This document shows, one piece after another, positions 7,776 to 18,556 of a stretch of DNA of 34,430 nt. Position numbers and translations under genes: made by a program. Positions within the stretch are counted from its first letter, which is position 1, and every line of letters starts with the position of its first letter. This DNA comes from a bacterium (lineage in GTDB: Bacteria > Bacteroidota > Bacteroidia > Flavobacteriales_D > Crocinitomicaceae): positions 1 to 34,430 of the forward strand of contig JANSYQ010000034.1 in NCBI GenBank assembly GCA_024742305.1. The letters are read 5' to 3'. The notes beneath the pieces were generated by a model. The model did not search any database. It saw only the letters and a program-made list of their open reading frames with translations, and had not been told where the DNA came from.

Positions 7776-9344
7776 ATGGACAACCAACAAGATAAACCGC
7801 GCAAAACTGCAAACAAAACGAACCGATTGGCCAATATTGCCAATGAGATGGGACGTATACCTCCGCAGTCCGTAGATCTTGAAAAGGCAGTTCTTGGAGC
7901 CATGATGCTTGAGAAAAACGCTGTTACGGATACGATTGACATCCTCATGCAAGAAAGTTTCTACGATCCAAAGCATCAGTACATTTTTGCTGCAATCAAG
8001 GAACTTTTTGGATCTTCAAAACCCATTGACATTTTAACGGTAACGGACAAACTAAAGCAAAACGGTGAATTGGAAGCCGCTGGTGGTGCCGTTTATATTT
8101 CCCAACTGACGAATAGAATTGCCTCAACCGCGCACGTTGAGTATCATGCCCGTGTTATTGCCGAGAAGTACATCAAACGTGAGTTAATTCGCATGAGTTC
8201 CGAAGTAATGAAGGAAGCATTCGATGATACCAACGACGTTTTCGACGTTTTAAATAAAGCGGAAGGCGACCTCTTTAAGATTGCAGAAAACAACATGGGG
8301 AAATCCGTCGATGTCATGCAAAACGTCGTACGAGAAGCCATTGAGGAAATTGAAAAAGCCTCACAAAATACTGACGGTATCTCAGGAATCCCAACAGGTT
8401 TCTATGGATTGGACAAATTAACAGCAGGTTGGCAGCGATCAGATATGATTGTTTTGGCAGCACGTCCAGCAATGGGGAAAACGGCTTTCGTTCTTTCCAT
8501 GGCAAGAAATACAGCAGTGGATTTTAATCAAGGTGTCGCCATTTTTTCTTTGGAGATGTCCTCAGTACAATTGGTAAAACGTCTTATTTCCTCTGAAACG
8601 CGACTTCCGGCAGAAAAATTGAGAAAAGGAGATTTACGCGACGATGAATTTCAGCAATTACACTCGCGAATTACAAAGCTTTCCACGGCACCAATCTACA
8701 TAGATGATACACCGGGAATTAGCGTTTTTGACCTGCGCGCCAAATGCCGTCGCTTGAAAATGCAGTACGATATCCAAATTGTCATCATTGACTACTTGCA
8801 ACTTATGACAGCAGGTGGAAGTAAAGGGCAAGGAAATCGAGAACAGGAAATCTCCACGATTTCGCGTTCCATTAAGGAAATTGCTAAGGAATTAAATGTA
8901 CCTGTCATCGCACTTTCACAGTTGAGTCGTTCGGTAGAACAACGTGGCGGCGACAAAAGACCCGTTCTTTCTGACCTTCGTGAATCCGGAGCAATTGAGC
9001 AGGATGCGGATATCGTTTCTTTTATCTATCGACCAGAGTACTACGGATTCCTGCAAGATGAAGAAGGAAACTCCAATGCCGGTGTCGGTGAAATCATTGT
9101 AGCGAAGCACCGTAACGGTGGGCTAGAAAACATTCGTTTGCGATTCATTAAGGAATATGCGCGATTTGACAACCTCGAAAGCTTTGATGGAGAACCGGAA
9201 ATGCCGGGTCACAACAATTTAACCGCTAATGCTTCGTTCGACGATCAAGGCGTGGGAAGCTACACCGTCCAAAGTAAAATGAATTCATTTGACGACGATG
9301 CCAACGATTTTGATCTCTCCGATGGAGAAGATTCACCGTTTTAG
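7776..9344 (+). CDS. dnaB: Replicative DNA helicase DnaB
   Basis: This hexameric 5'-3' helicase unwinds the replication fork. The N-terminal primase-interacting domain begins near PQSVDLEKAVLGAMM (about 31-46) and the RecA-like motor domain starts near 205. Walker A is AARPAMGKTA at about 229-238, Walker B is VIIDYLQLM at about 337-345, and the arginine-finger region is near YRPEYYG. The roughly 60-residue acidic, Asp-rich tail ending DGEDSPF is typical of Bacteroidota DnaB. No intein interrupts it. A GTG at 7773 directly precedes the ATG at 7776. I prefer the ATG because a TAnnTTTG box ends at 7771 and transcription should start at about the ATG. The secreted protein gene follows after 23 bases. 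Confidence 0.96.
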   Translation: MDNQQDKPRKTANKTNRLANIANEMGRIPPQSVDLEKAVLGAMMLEKNAVTDTIDILMQESFYDPKHQYIFAAIKELFGSSKPIDILTVTDKLKQNGELEAAGGAVYISQLTNRIASTAHVEYHARVIAEKYIKRELIRMSSEVMKEAFDDTNDVFDVLNKAEGDLFKIAENNMGKSVDVMQNVVREAIEEIEKASQNTDGISGIPTGFYGLDKLTAGWQRSDMIVLAARPAMGKTAFVLSMARNTAVDFNQGVAIFSLEMSSVQLVKRLISSETRLPAEKLRKGDLRDDEFQQLHSRITKLSTAPIYIDDTPGISVFDLRAKCRRLKMQYDIQIVIIDYLQLMTAGGSKGQGNREQEISTISRSIKEIAKELNVPVIALSQLSRSVEQRGGDKRPVLSDLRESGAIEQDADIVSFIYRPEYYGFLQDEEGNSNAGVGEIIVAKHRNGGLENIRLRFIKEYARFDNLESFDGEPEMPGHNNLTANASFDDQGVGSYTVQSKMNSFDDDANDFDLSDGEDSPF

Positions 9345-9367
9345 GTATCGTTTTTGATAGAAATTAT

Positions 9368-10645
9368 ATGATGAAGCAGATTCTTATTGTATTCACGGCT
9401 CTTATCCTCTCGTTTCAAGGGAAGGCATCACAGTTGTTGATTCCCATGGATGAAGCCCAAGCCAATCATCTAAAAGCCTACGGAGTTGCTTATTACGTGC
9501 TGGAAAGCGAAGTAGTTATCGACTGGTTGCTAAATTACCGTGGAGGATCGTTCCTGATGCCACATTTGACAGCAATAGAGGAGGAATTGGTGCTGCGAGG
9601 CGTGAGTTATGAAATTATCGCCGATGCGCAGGCAGTTGGCATCAAGGAAGAAATTGGTAATCCGGAAGTGAACATGGAGGTGGTGCAACTGGAAAAAGCG
9701 CCCAAAATAGCCGTGTATACACCAGGAGGCAAGCAACCTTGGGATGATGCCGTGACGCTTGTTATGGAATATGCTGAGATTCCCTACGATAAAATTTACG
9801 ATTCTGCCATCGTTTCGGGAGTCCTGCCGGAATACGACTGGCTCCACCTTCATCACGAGGACTTTACAGGACAGTATGGAAAATTCTACGCCAGTTTTCG
9901 ATCTTACGCATGGTACAAACAGCAAGTTGCAGATCTAGAAGCTTCTGCGGCTCAACTTGGATTTGACAAAGTTTCTGAGATGAAACTCGCAGTAGCAACG
10001 AATATCAAAAACTTTGTCATCGGCGGAGGATTTTTGTTCACCATGTGCAGTGGGACAGATAGTTTTGATATTGGTCTTGCGGCCCATCAAACCGATATTT
10101 GTGAAGTGATGTTTGACGGAGATCCTGCGGACCCTGATTGCCAAAACAAACTAGATTTCAATAACACCCTTGCGTTTGAGGATTTTGAGTTGGTTCGTGA
10201 CCCTTTAACTTACGAGTACTCTAATATCGACGGTACCGACCTCCGAAACAGAAGACTTCCCGAAAATGTAGCAGCCAAAGGAGATAAATTCACCTTATTT
10301 GAGTTCTCCGCGAAGTGGGATGTAGTACCTACCATGCTCACGCAATGTCACACCGATGTTGTCAACGGATTCATGGGACAAACCACCGATTTTAAGAAAG
10401 ATTTCATCAAGTCCAACGTGCTGATCATGGGAGAATCCAAAGCGTACAACACCGCGCGCTATATCCATGGAGAAATGGGGCAAGGAACATGGACATTCTA
10501 CGGAGGACATGATCCTGAAGATTATCAGCACCGCGTTGGAGACCCGCCAACAGATCTGAACCTACATCCTAACTCTCCGGGATACCGACTGATTCTCAAC
10601 AACATATTATTTCCGGCTGCGAAGAAAAAGAAAAGGAAAACTTAG
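9368..10645 (+). CDS. Conserved secreted protein of the family commonly labelled 'asparagine synthetase B'
   Basis: This exported protein of 425 residues has a signal peptide (MKQILIVFTALILSF, then GKAS). I recognise the family from Bacteroidota genomes by its conserved blocks: LIPMDEAQANHLKAYG, LNYRGGSFL, PWDDAVTLVMEYAEIPYDKIYD, DWLHLHHEDFTGQYG, GGGFLFTMCSGTDSFD and ICEVMFDGDPADP. Relatives are, as I recall, annotated as asparagine synthetase B. However, I see neither the N-terminal Cys2 glutaminase nor the PPi-loop (SGGLDS-type) ATP site of AsnB, and export argues against that role. The arrangement of the GGGFLFTMCSGT block is faintly like a class I glutamine-amidotransferase or DUF4159 fold, which is inference only. 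The C-terminus ends in a Lys/Arg-rich run. It probably shares the dnaB transcript. Tandem ATGs at 9368 and 9371 are equally possible starts. Confidence 0.85.
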   Translation: MMKQILIVFTALILSFQGKASQLLIPMDEAQANHLKAYGVAYYVLESEVVIDWLLNYRGGSFLMPHLTAIEEELVLRGVSYEIIADAQAVGIKEEIGNPEVNMEVVQLEKAPKIAVYTPGGKQPWDDAVTLVMEYAEIPYDKIYDSAIVSGVLPEYDWLHLHHEDFTGQYGKFYASFRSYAWYKQQVADLEASAAQLGFDKVSEMKLAVATNIKNFVIGGGFLFTMCSGTDSFDIGLAAHQTDICEVMFDGDPADPDCQNKLDFNNTLAFEDFELVRDPLTYEYSNIDGTDLRNRRLPENVAAKGDKFTLFEFSAKWDVVPTMLTQCHTDVVNGFMGQTTDFKKDFIKSNVLIMGESKAYNTARYIHGEMGQGTWTFYGGHDPEDYQHRVGDPPTDLNLHPNSPGYRLILNNILFPAAKKKKRKT

Positions 10646-10711
10646 CCAAATCTTTTTTATTCCCCTTCTTGTTTCGTAATTTGTAGTCCTAAGCTATATA
10701 CTTATAAATCT

Positions 10712-13700
10712 ATGAACAGGAACATACTGACGGTTGCCGCCGTCGCGCTGAGTCTGTCCGTATTCGGTCAAACACAGCAAGTAGGTCAAGAAAACCTTGC
10801 TCCTTCTTCAACCTCAACCTCAGCATTACAGAATACATCGCACGAGTCCAATCGTTCGATTAACACCACAACTCTCCAGCAAATTACGCCGTCGGTAAGC
10901 ACTGCGTCTAGCGCGCATTCTTGTGCTATGCACGACTTGAACGAAGCGCATTATGCATCCCGTGGACTTTTGAATGAATACCATCAAAGTGCTATGGCAG
11001 GAGCGCAAGGTGCAGCCAATTTGAACTTTCCGGAAACACCAAATCCAAATGAGATATCAGTGATCTTCCACGTAGTTCACAATCCGAACAATCCGGCAGA
11101 AAACGTTTCCAACGCAGCAATTATGGCGTTGTTTACTGAACTGCAGGAGGATTATCAGCTATTGAATTCTGATGCAAGTTTGGTGCGAAGCGGTTTCGGA
11201 TTTACGCCAGCAGATTGTGATATCAACTTTTGTTTAGCAACACAGGACCCAAATGGAGTTCCATTAACGGAAATTGGTGTTGTTCGCGTTGCAACTACCG
11301 AAGATTACTACGATCACGCCAATGGTGAGGAAAACAAGATGAAGTTTTCTTCTACTGGTGGATCAGACATTTGGAACCGAAATAACTATTTGAATATTTG
11401 GATCTGTGACATTACCAATGGATTAAACTATGGAACAGCTGGTTATGCCTACCGCCCTACTCCAACGTTATTACCAAGTCCAAACATCGATGGAATCGTT
11501 ATTGATTACAACCTCGGTTTCGGATCAAACGTACTTACGCACGAAGTAGGACACTACCTAGGACTAGATCATACTTGGGGTGGATCAGGAAGCTGTTCAA
11601 GCGATGACGGATTCACCGATACTCCAAATACTATCGGCCCTGCAGATCAGCAGGCTGGATTCTCTTGTGGAATTCCAAACTTCCAAACCTGTGGATCTAC
11701 TGAAGTTCAATACGAGAACTACATGGATTACGCAACTGGATGTACCTACATGTTTACGCAGGAACAGGCCAATTACATGCTTTCTATCCTGCAAGGTATT
11801 CGAGGCTCGCTATTGCTTTCACCAGGATGTGATCCTACTAACACACCACCGAATTCTGCATTTACCTCTTTCCCAACAGGTCCAGCACCAGTAATCATCC
11901 CGGAAAACGCGAGTGTCAACTTCTATGATCAATCAACAAATGTTCCAACAGGATGGACATGGACCATCTCAGGTACTCAAGGAACTGATTGGCAATGGAT
12001 TGGAGGAACCAACCAAAACTCTCAAGATCCAGTCGCCGAATTCTACACAGTTGGAACATACGACGTTACCTTAACAGCGTCGAATGGATTCGGAGTAGAC
12101 GCTACTCCAGCTATCGAAAACATGTATGTTGAAGTTGCACCAGCAGCAACTGGAATTGGTTGTGATACGCTTCGCAACTGGATTCCGGGAGACCCAGCGG
12201 GAGAAATTGGTTGGTCACCGCCATCTGCAGGAGCCGTAAACGGGCACGCTTTAATTGGAGCAGACAATGCACTTCAATGGGCGCAACCGATGACATCTCC
12301 AACCACAACAGACATACGTGCCATTGAATACGCAGCCGTTAATGTAGATGGTACTACAGGTGAGGTAATTTGGAAAATCTATGCAGATAACGCAGGGGTT
12401 CCGGGAACTGTACTTAGTGAAGACACTGTGGCCCTACAAGACATTACTGAAGGAGCTTGGAACCAAATTAACGTGGTACCGCCAGTAACTGGAATTGCTG
12501 GTAATTTCTGGGTAGGCTTTGAAATAGACTATACAAACCCAGGAGATACCTTTATAGTATACAGTCAAATTGCAGCGACACCAGCTGCCAATACAGATTG
12601 GTGGTATGACGGTACGGCATGGGAAGCGATTTCCACAACAACAGGTGGCGCAGCAGGAACTCATAGCCTTGTGGATGTACTAACATCTACTGGGGCAGAA
12701 CCTCAAATGGACTTCACTGCTACTGGCGACAGCGTTTGTCAAGGTGGAGACATTCTTGTGGATGGATCTATTTCAACAAACAATCAAGATTATCGTTGGT
12801 ATATTGATGATACCTTCCCGAACTTATCCAGCCCAGTTTTAGATCAGTCAAATAGTTCCAGTAACACATTCAACTTCCCATACGCACCGGGAACTTACTA
12901 CATGTATTTGTTTGGAGACGGATCCTGTTTGACATCTGCTGTTTATCTTCCAATCGAGGTATTGGCACCAGTAACAGCAACCGTTACGCCAACAGCAACA
13001 ACATGTGGAAACAACAACGGATCTATTACCGTAACTGGCGAAACTGGTGGTGATGGCACCTACTATTACAGTCTCGACGGAGTAAATTACCAGGTAAGTA
13101 ACACGTTTACTGGATTAGCTCCCGGAGATTATGATGTATACATTGCTACTCTTGGTGATAACTGTGAAGCGATGTACACGGTGAACGTGGCAACGTCCAC
13201 TCCAGCAACGGCAACGGCTTCGGCTAGTCAAGCAATTTGTCCGGGTGAAAACGCAACAATTACAGCTACAGGCGGTGGAACTTACGATTGGTCCGATGGA
13301 TTTGCTTCCATTGGAACCAATGCCTCGGAAACGGTATCGCCTTCGGTAACCACGCAGTATAGCTGTTTGGTGACAGATGGATTAGGATGCCAGACTACGG
13401 TTTACACGACGGTAAACGTCAACACACCTATTCCGCCGACTATTTCCGCGAGTGGATCCACAACAATTTGTGCAGGAACAACAGTAGATTTGACTTCTTC
13501 TACTCCAACTGGAAATGTATGGAGCACCGGAGAAACAAGTTCAACCATTACAGTTGGAACCGCAGGAAACTACACGGTAACATCTGATGATGTGAACGGA
13601 TGTCCTGCTACCTCAGCACCTTTCACAGTAACCGTAAACGCGGCGCCTTCAATTGCTTCAGGAGCAGTCACTGACCCGAACGCTTGTGGAACGGCTACGG

Positions 13701-14812
13701 GTTCTATTGAGGTAACTGGACCAAGCAATGGGTCAATCACATGGACAGGAACGTCTTCCGGTAACTCAGGAGGTTCGGTATCTTTACCATATACTATCTC
13801 AGGATTGGCTGCAGGTTCGTACAACATCACATTGGTTGACGGAAACGGATGTACATCCAACCTTTTGGCGCAACCGTTGAACGACCCGAATCCACCTGCA
13901 ACACCTACGATTTCCAATTCAGGTGCCTTGACATTCTGTGACGGAGGATCGGTAACCTTGACATCATCATACACAGGTGCTGGAAACAGCTGGACAACAG
14001 GTGAAACTACAGACAATATCACTGTAACAACTTCTCAGACTATCTCGGTAACTTACACGGATATGTCCGGATGTTCATCCACTTCGACTTCTGTAACGGT
14101 GACAGTTAATCCACTTCCGAACCCACCAACCATTACTCCAAATGGATCTACTACCATTTGTGATGGCGAAACGGTAACTTTGAGCTCGTCTCAAGGAACA
14201 GGAAATGTTTGGTCAACTGGAGAAACAACACAAGACATTGATGTTACTACCTCTGGAACTTACGACGTGGAATACACCAATATGAATGGTTGTTCTGCAA
14301 CATCGGCACCAATAACAATTACTGTGAATCCACTTCCAACAGTTTCACTAGGAGCGTTGAATCAAGTTTGTGATTATACTCCTAGCTTCACGCTTTCAGG
14401 AGGAACACCAGCAGGAGGAACGTACTCAGGTCCAGGCGTAACAGGTGGAGATTTCGATCCAGCGACAGCAGGATTAGGAACACATACCATTACGTATGAA
14501 TACACTGACGGCAATGGTTGTACCAATACTGCAACTCAGGACATCCTTGTTGACCCGTGTGTTTCTGTAGATGAAGTAACTCAAAATGGATTGCAAATCT
14601 ACCCGAACCCAACTGACAATGAAATTTTCGTTGAGTTGGAAGGAGAGTTCAGCTATACCATTCAAGACGCTCGTGGTCGATTGATCACTGATGGTAGCGC
14701 GAATGATAAGGCTAGCATCTCACTACGCAACTTAGAAACCGGAGTATATTTTATCAATGTTACGGATAAAGCCTCAGGTACTATTTCAACAACACGTGTG
14801 GTGAAGCAGTAA
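10712..14812 (+). CDS. Secreted M43-type metalloprotease with PKD, SprB-like and Ig-like repeats and a T9SS sorting domain
   Basis: This exported 1366-residue zinc protease has a signal peptide ending near VFGQ. The catalytic domain has HEVGHYLGLDH at 277-287 (HExxHxxGxxH) and a Met-turn in YENYMDYATGC about 50 residues later, the pattern of pappalysin/cytophagalysin peptidases (M43). A PKD-like domain follows at about 378-475, then a beta-sandwich region near 480-660. SprB-like repeats come next (ATTCGNNNGSITVTG near 760; NACGTATGSIEVTG near 990), along with three related Ig-like modules of about 75 residues, each with TICxGxTVxLTSS and WSTGET. The end is a type A T9SS sorting domain starting near 1285 with YPNPT at 1297-1301 and a final VVKQ. 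It is probably secreted and surface-attached. It is followed by a terminator and appears monocistronic. Confidence 0.92.
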   Translation: MNRNILTVAAVALSLSVFGQTQQVGQENLAPSSTSTSALQNTSHESNRSINTTTLQQITPSVSTASSAHSCAMHDLNEAHYASRGLLNEYHQSAMAGAQGAANLNFPETPNPNEISVIFHVVHNPNNPAENVSNAAIMALFTELQEDYQLLNSDASLVRSGFGFTPADCDINFCLATQDPNGVPLTEIGVVRVATTEDYYDHANGEENKMKFSSTGGSDIWNRNNYLNIWICDITNGLNYGTAGYAYRPTPTLLPSPNIDGIVIDYNLGFGSNVLTHEVGHYLGLDHTWGGSGSCSSDDGFTDTPNTIGPADQQAGFSCGIPNFQTCGSTEVQYENYMDYATGCTYMFTQEQANYMLSILQGIRGSLLLSPGCDPTNTPPNSAFTSFPTGPAPVIIPENASVNFYDQSTNVPTGWTWTISGTQGTDWQWIGGTNQNSQDPVAEFYTVGTYDVTLTASNGFGVDATPAIENMYVEVAPAATGIGCDTLRNWIPGDPAGEIGWSPPSAGAVNGHALIGADNALQWAQPMTSPTTTDIRAIEYAAVNVDGTTGEVIWKIYADNAGVPGTVLSEDTVALQDITEGAWNQINVVPPVTGIAGNFWVGFEIDYTNPGDTFIVYSQIAATPAANTDWWYDGTAWEAISTTTGGAAGTHSLVDVLTSTGAEPQMDFTATGDSVCQGGDILVDGSISTNNQDYRWYIDDTFPNLSSPVLDQSNSSSNTFNFPYAPGTYYMYLFGDGSCLTSAVYLPIEVLAPVTATVTPTATTCGNNNGSITVTGETGGDGTYYYSLDGVNYQVSNTFTGLAPGDYDVYIATLGDNCEAMYTVNVATSTPATATASASQAICPGENATITATGGGTYDWSDGFASIGTNASETVSPSVTTQYSCLVTDGLGCQTTVYTTVNVNTPIPPTISASGSTTICAGTTVDLTSSTPTGNVWSTGETSSTITVGTAGNYTVTSDDVNGCPATSAPFTVTVNAAPSIASGAVTDPNACGTATGSIEVTGPSNGSITWTGTSSGNSGGSVSLPYTISGLAAGSYNITLVDGNGCTSNLLAQPLNDPNPPATPTISNSGALTFCDGGSVTLTSSYTGAGNSWTTGETTDNITVTTSQTISVTYTDMSGCSSTSTSVTVTVNPLPNPPTITPNGSTTICDGETVTLSSSQGTGNVWSTGETTQDIDVTTSGTYDVEYTNMNGCSATSAPITITVNPLPTVSLGALNQVCDYTPSFTLSGGTPAGGTYSGPGVTGGDFDPATAGLGTHTITYEYTDGNGCTNTATQDILVDPCVSVDEVTQNGLQIYPNPTDNEIFVELEGEFSYTIQDARGRLITDGSANDKASISLRNLETGVYFINVTDKASGTISTTRVVKQ

Positions 14813-14833
14813 AGCGACCCATAAATTAATTCT

Positions 14834-14867
14834 AGCCCTGGCATCTCAATGATCCGGGGCTTTTTTT
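14834..14867 (+). terminator. Rho-independent terminator of the M43 protease gene
   Basis: AGCCCTGG at 14834-14841 pairs with CCGGGGCT at 14854-14861 (one T-G wobble) across a 12-base loop, followed by seven T. It lies 21 bases after the protease stop and upstream of the next gene. Confidence 0.85.
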
Positions 14868-14894
14868 GTATTTTATATCGGCTAAACTTTACCA

Positions 14895-16319
14895 ATGAAG
14901 CGTTACCTACTCTTTATTTTCCTAATCACTAGTCTCAGCGCTACCGCAACAAGAACCATCAATCCTTGGGACCAACTGGAATGGATGCTGTCGGAAAGTG
15001 AAAACTACTTATGGGCTGGGGAATTGGAAGACGCTATTGAAATAGCTCAAGAGATTTTACGCTTCAATTATGATTCTCTTCCAAAATATGAAACTGACAA
15101 CCCAAAAGCTCATTATCACTACAACGAACTGTTTGAAGGTTATATGAAAAGTAAGTCTGCTTTAATTGTAGGTACAGCTTACTTCAAAGGACAGCAGCAT
15201 GATAGTAGCAACGTTTACTTAAGAAAAGTAAGTACCCCAGTAAACCTCTCCGGAATAAGAAACTTCACGTATGCACTGGAACAATCTATGCATATTGATT
15301 TGATGAGGTCTGTGAATTTTGAAAAGCAGGGTGACTCGTTAAAAGCGGCAGAAATTTTAAAACGCTACCTCTTTCTTGATAGAATCAAAACCTCTAACAC
15401 ACATTGGTATGATCAGAGAGATATCATCCAGCGATATATTGCATTAAAAGGCGCACCGATGGAAATCAATCCAAAGAAGATTAGAGAAATGCCAAATTAT
15501 GAGGCAAAAGACTTCTTCGCATGGAGCCAATTTGGCGGAGGGACAGACATCTATTACGATTTGGATGGATATTTATGTCCCGTGCTTCCCGATTTCGATT
15601 GGTACAATCTTCAAACCCGGGACTTGGAAACTCCTGAGCATCCTTTTCATAGATCGTTGGAAAAAGGAAAAGCGGAGAGACCAAAGTCGGAGCTAATGGA
15701 AATGATGAAAGAAATGGATTATTTCAATTCTTATTTCCTACACTCGTATCGTTACCTCCTGAATAGCGAACCACCGACCGAAATACATTTAAAATGGAAC
15801 AATCAGATATTTGAATTCGATGAGATTACAAATGAGTTCATTTCGAGAAATACTGGCACTATAAAACGATCAGGAGATCAGATAACACTAATTTATGAGC
15901 ATGAATTAGCTATAGGAGGTGAAAGCCCCGGAGGACACCCTGTTCCTCATGGAGAATTAATTTTCGTTACAGACACTTTGACACAGCCTTGGTTTTCAAG
16001 ACCCTATGCTTTTGTTTACAGCGACAATCAAATTCTTGAAACAGTCAACTTCATTGATTCCGACACTACTCTCAATTTATCGGAGCAAAAAAAGGAAGAA
16101 GAACTTCACGTGACCATCTATTTGAAGGGTATTTCTGGCGAAAAGAGCATTAGTATAGAACTACCCGTGTTTTTTAAGAACGAAAGCTACATTTTCTTAA
16201 GTGAGTCTTACGAAGTGGACAATAAGAAGGAAGCAACACTAGAAGAAGATATATTAATATTGAATTATCGCTGGGGATACGAGCGCTCACTTAATATGAA
16301 GAAGTCTTACAAATTCTAA
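14895..16319 (+). CDS. Unrecognised secreted protein, N-terminal helical repeat-like region
   Basis: I do not recognise this 474-residue protein. A signal peptide (MKRYLLFIFLITSL, cleavage near ATA) indicates export. Residues about 25-165 look helical and TPR-like (WAGELEDAIEIAQEILRF, then EKQGDSLKAAEILKRYL), as in tetratricopeptide hairpins that count stored units. The remainder is aromatic- and acid-rich with beta-strand character and includes IYYDLDGYLCPVLPDFDWYN. No T9SS sorting domain, lipobox or transmembrane helix is visible, so it may be periplasmic. It sits between two terminators, convergent with gyrB, which suggests its own transcript. Its codons look more AT-rich than those of its neighbours, which could mean lineage-specific gain, but I cannot quantify this. 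Confidence 0.75.
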   Translation: MKRYLLFIFLITSLSATATRTINPWDQLEWMLSESENYLWAGELEDAIEIAQEILRFNYDSLPKYETDNPKAHYHYNELFEGYMKSKSALIVGTAYFKGQQHDSSNVYLRKVSTPVNLSGIRNFTYALEQSMHIDLMRSVNFEKQGDSLKAAEILKRYLFLDRIKTSNTHWYDQRDIIQRYIALKGAPMEINPKKIREMPNYEAKDFFAWSQFGGGTDIYYDLDGYLCPVLPDFDWYNLQTRDLETPEHPFHRSLEKGKAERPKSELMEMMKEMDYFNSYFLHSYRYLLNSEPPTEIHLKWNNQIFEFDEITNEFISRNTGTIKRSGDQITLIYEHELAIGGESPGGHPVPHGELIFVTDTLTQPWFSRPYAFVYSDNQILETVNFIDSDTTLNLSEQKKEEELHVTIYLKGISGEKSISIELPVFFKNESYIFLSESYEVDNKKEATLEEDILILNYRWGYERSLNMKKSYKF

Positions 16320-16320
16320 T

Positions 16321-16351
16321 AAAAAAAGCCTCGACCCAAAGACCGAGGCTT
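16321..16351 (-). terminator. Terminator of gyrB
   Basis: On the minus strand AAGCCTCG pairs with CGAGGCTT (16344-16351 with 16326-16333) over a 10-base loop, and the stem runs directly into a seven-T tract (plus-strand A run 16321-16327). It begins 25 bases after the gyrB stop. The same hairpin lies just after the convergent gene's stop at 16319, but on the plus strand it lacks a T tract. Confidence 0.85.
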
Positions 16352-16375
16352 CCAGTTGTTCGACTATTCACTTTA

Positions 16376-18352
<1,977 letters not shown>

Positions 18353-18378
18353 CTAAAACGCCCTAAAAATCATGCTAA

Positions 18379-18386
18379 CAAAGATA
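18379..18386 (-). promoter_or_regulatory. Candidate -7 promoter box of gyrB
   Basis: The minus strand reads TATCTTTG, a perfect TAnnTTTG, 50 bases upstream of the gyrB ATG. The -33 position offers only TTATG at 21 bases, a weak match. The remaining 18387-18556 interval between gyrB and the OmpA-type gene shows no further element I can support. Confidence 0.5.
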
Positions 18387-18556
18387 CGATTCTCTTCCCT
18401 TTTATCCCATAATTTCATCCCGCCGAACAAGCTACTTATCAACATTATTTCTTTAAAATTGTTAATAGTGGCACTCCGTTTGCAGATTCCCTTTAATAAC
18501 TCCCAAAAAATGGATTTCCGTAGAGAAAACCGGAACTTTTTTGCACGTTTTACGTT

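Noticed and set aside
13570-14022. A 150-residue minus-strand open frame
   Set aside because: It lies antisense to the Ig-like repeats of the M43 protease; its length follows from the repetitive Thr/Ser-rich codons and it has no recognisable domain.
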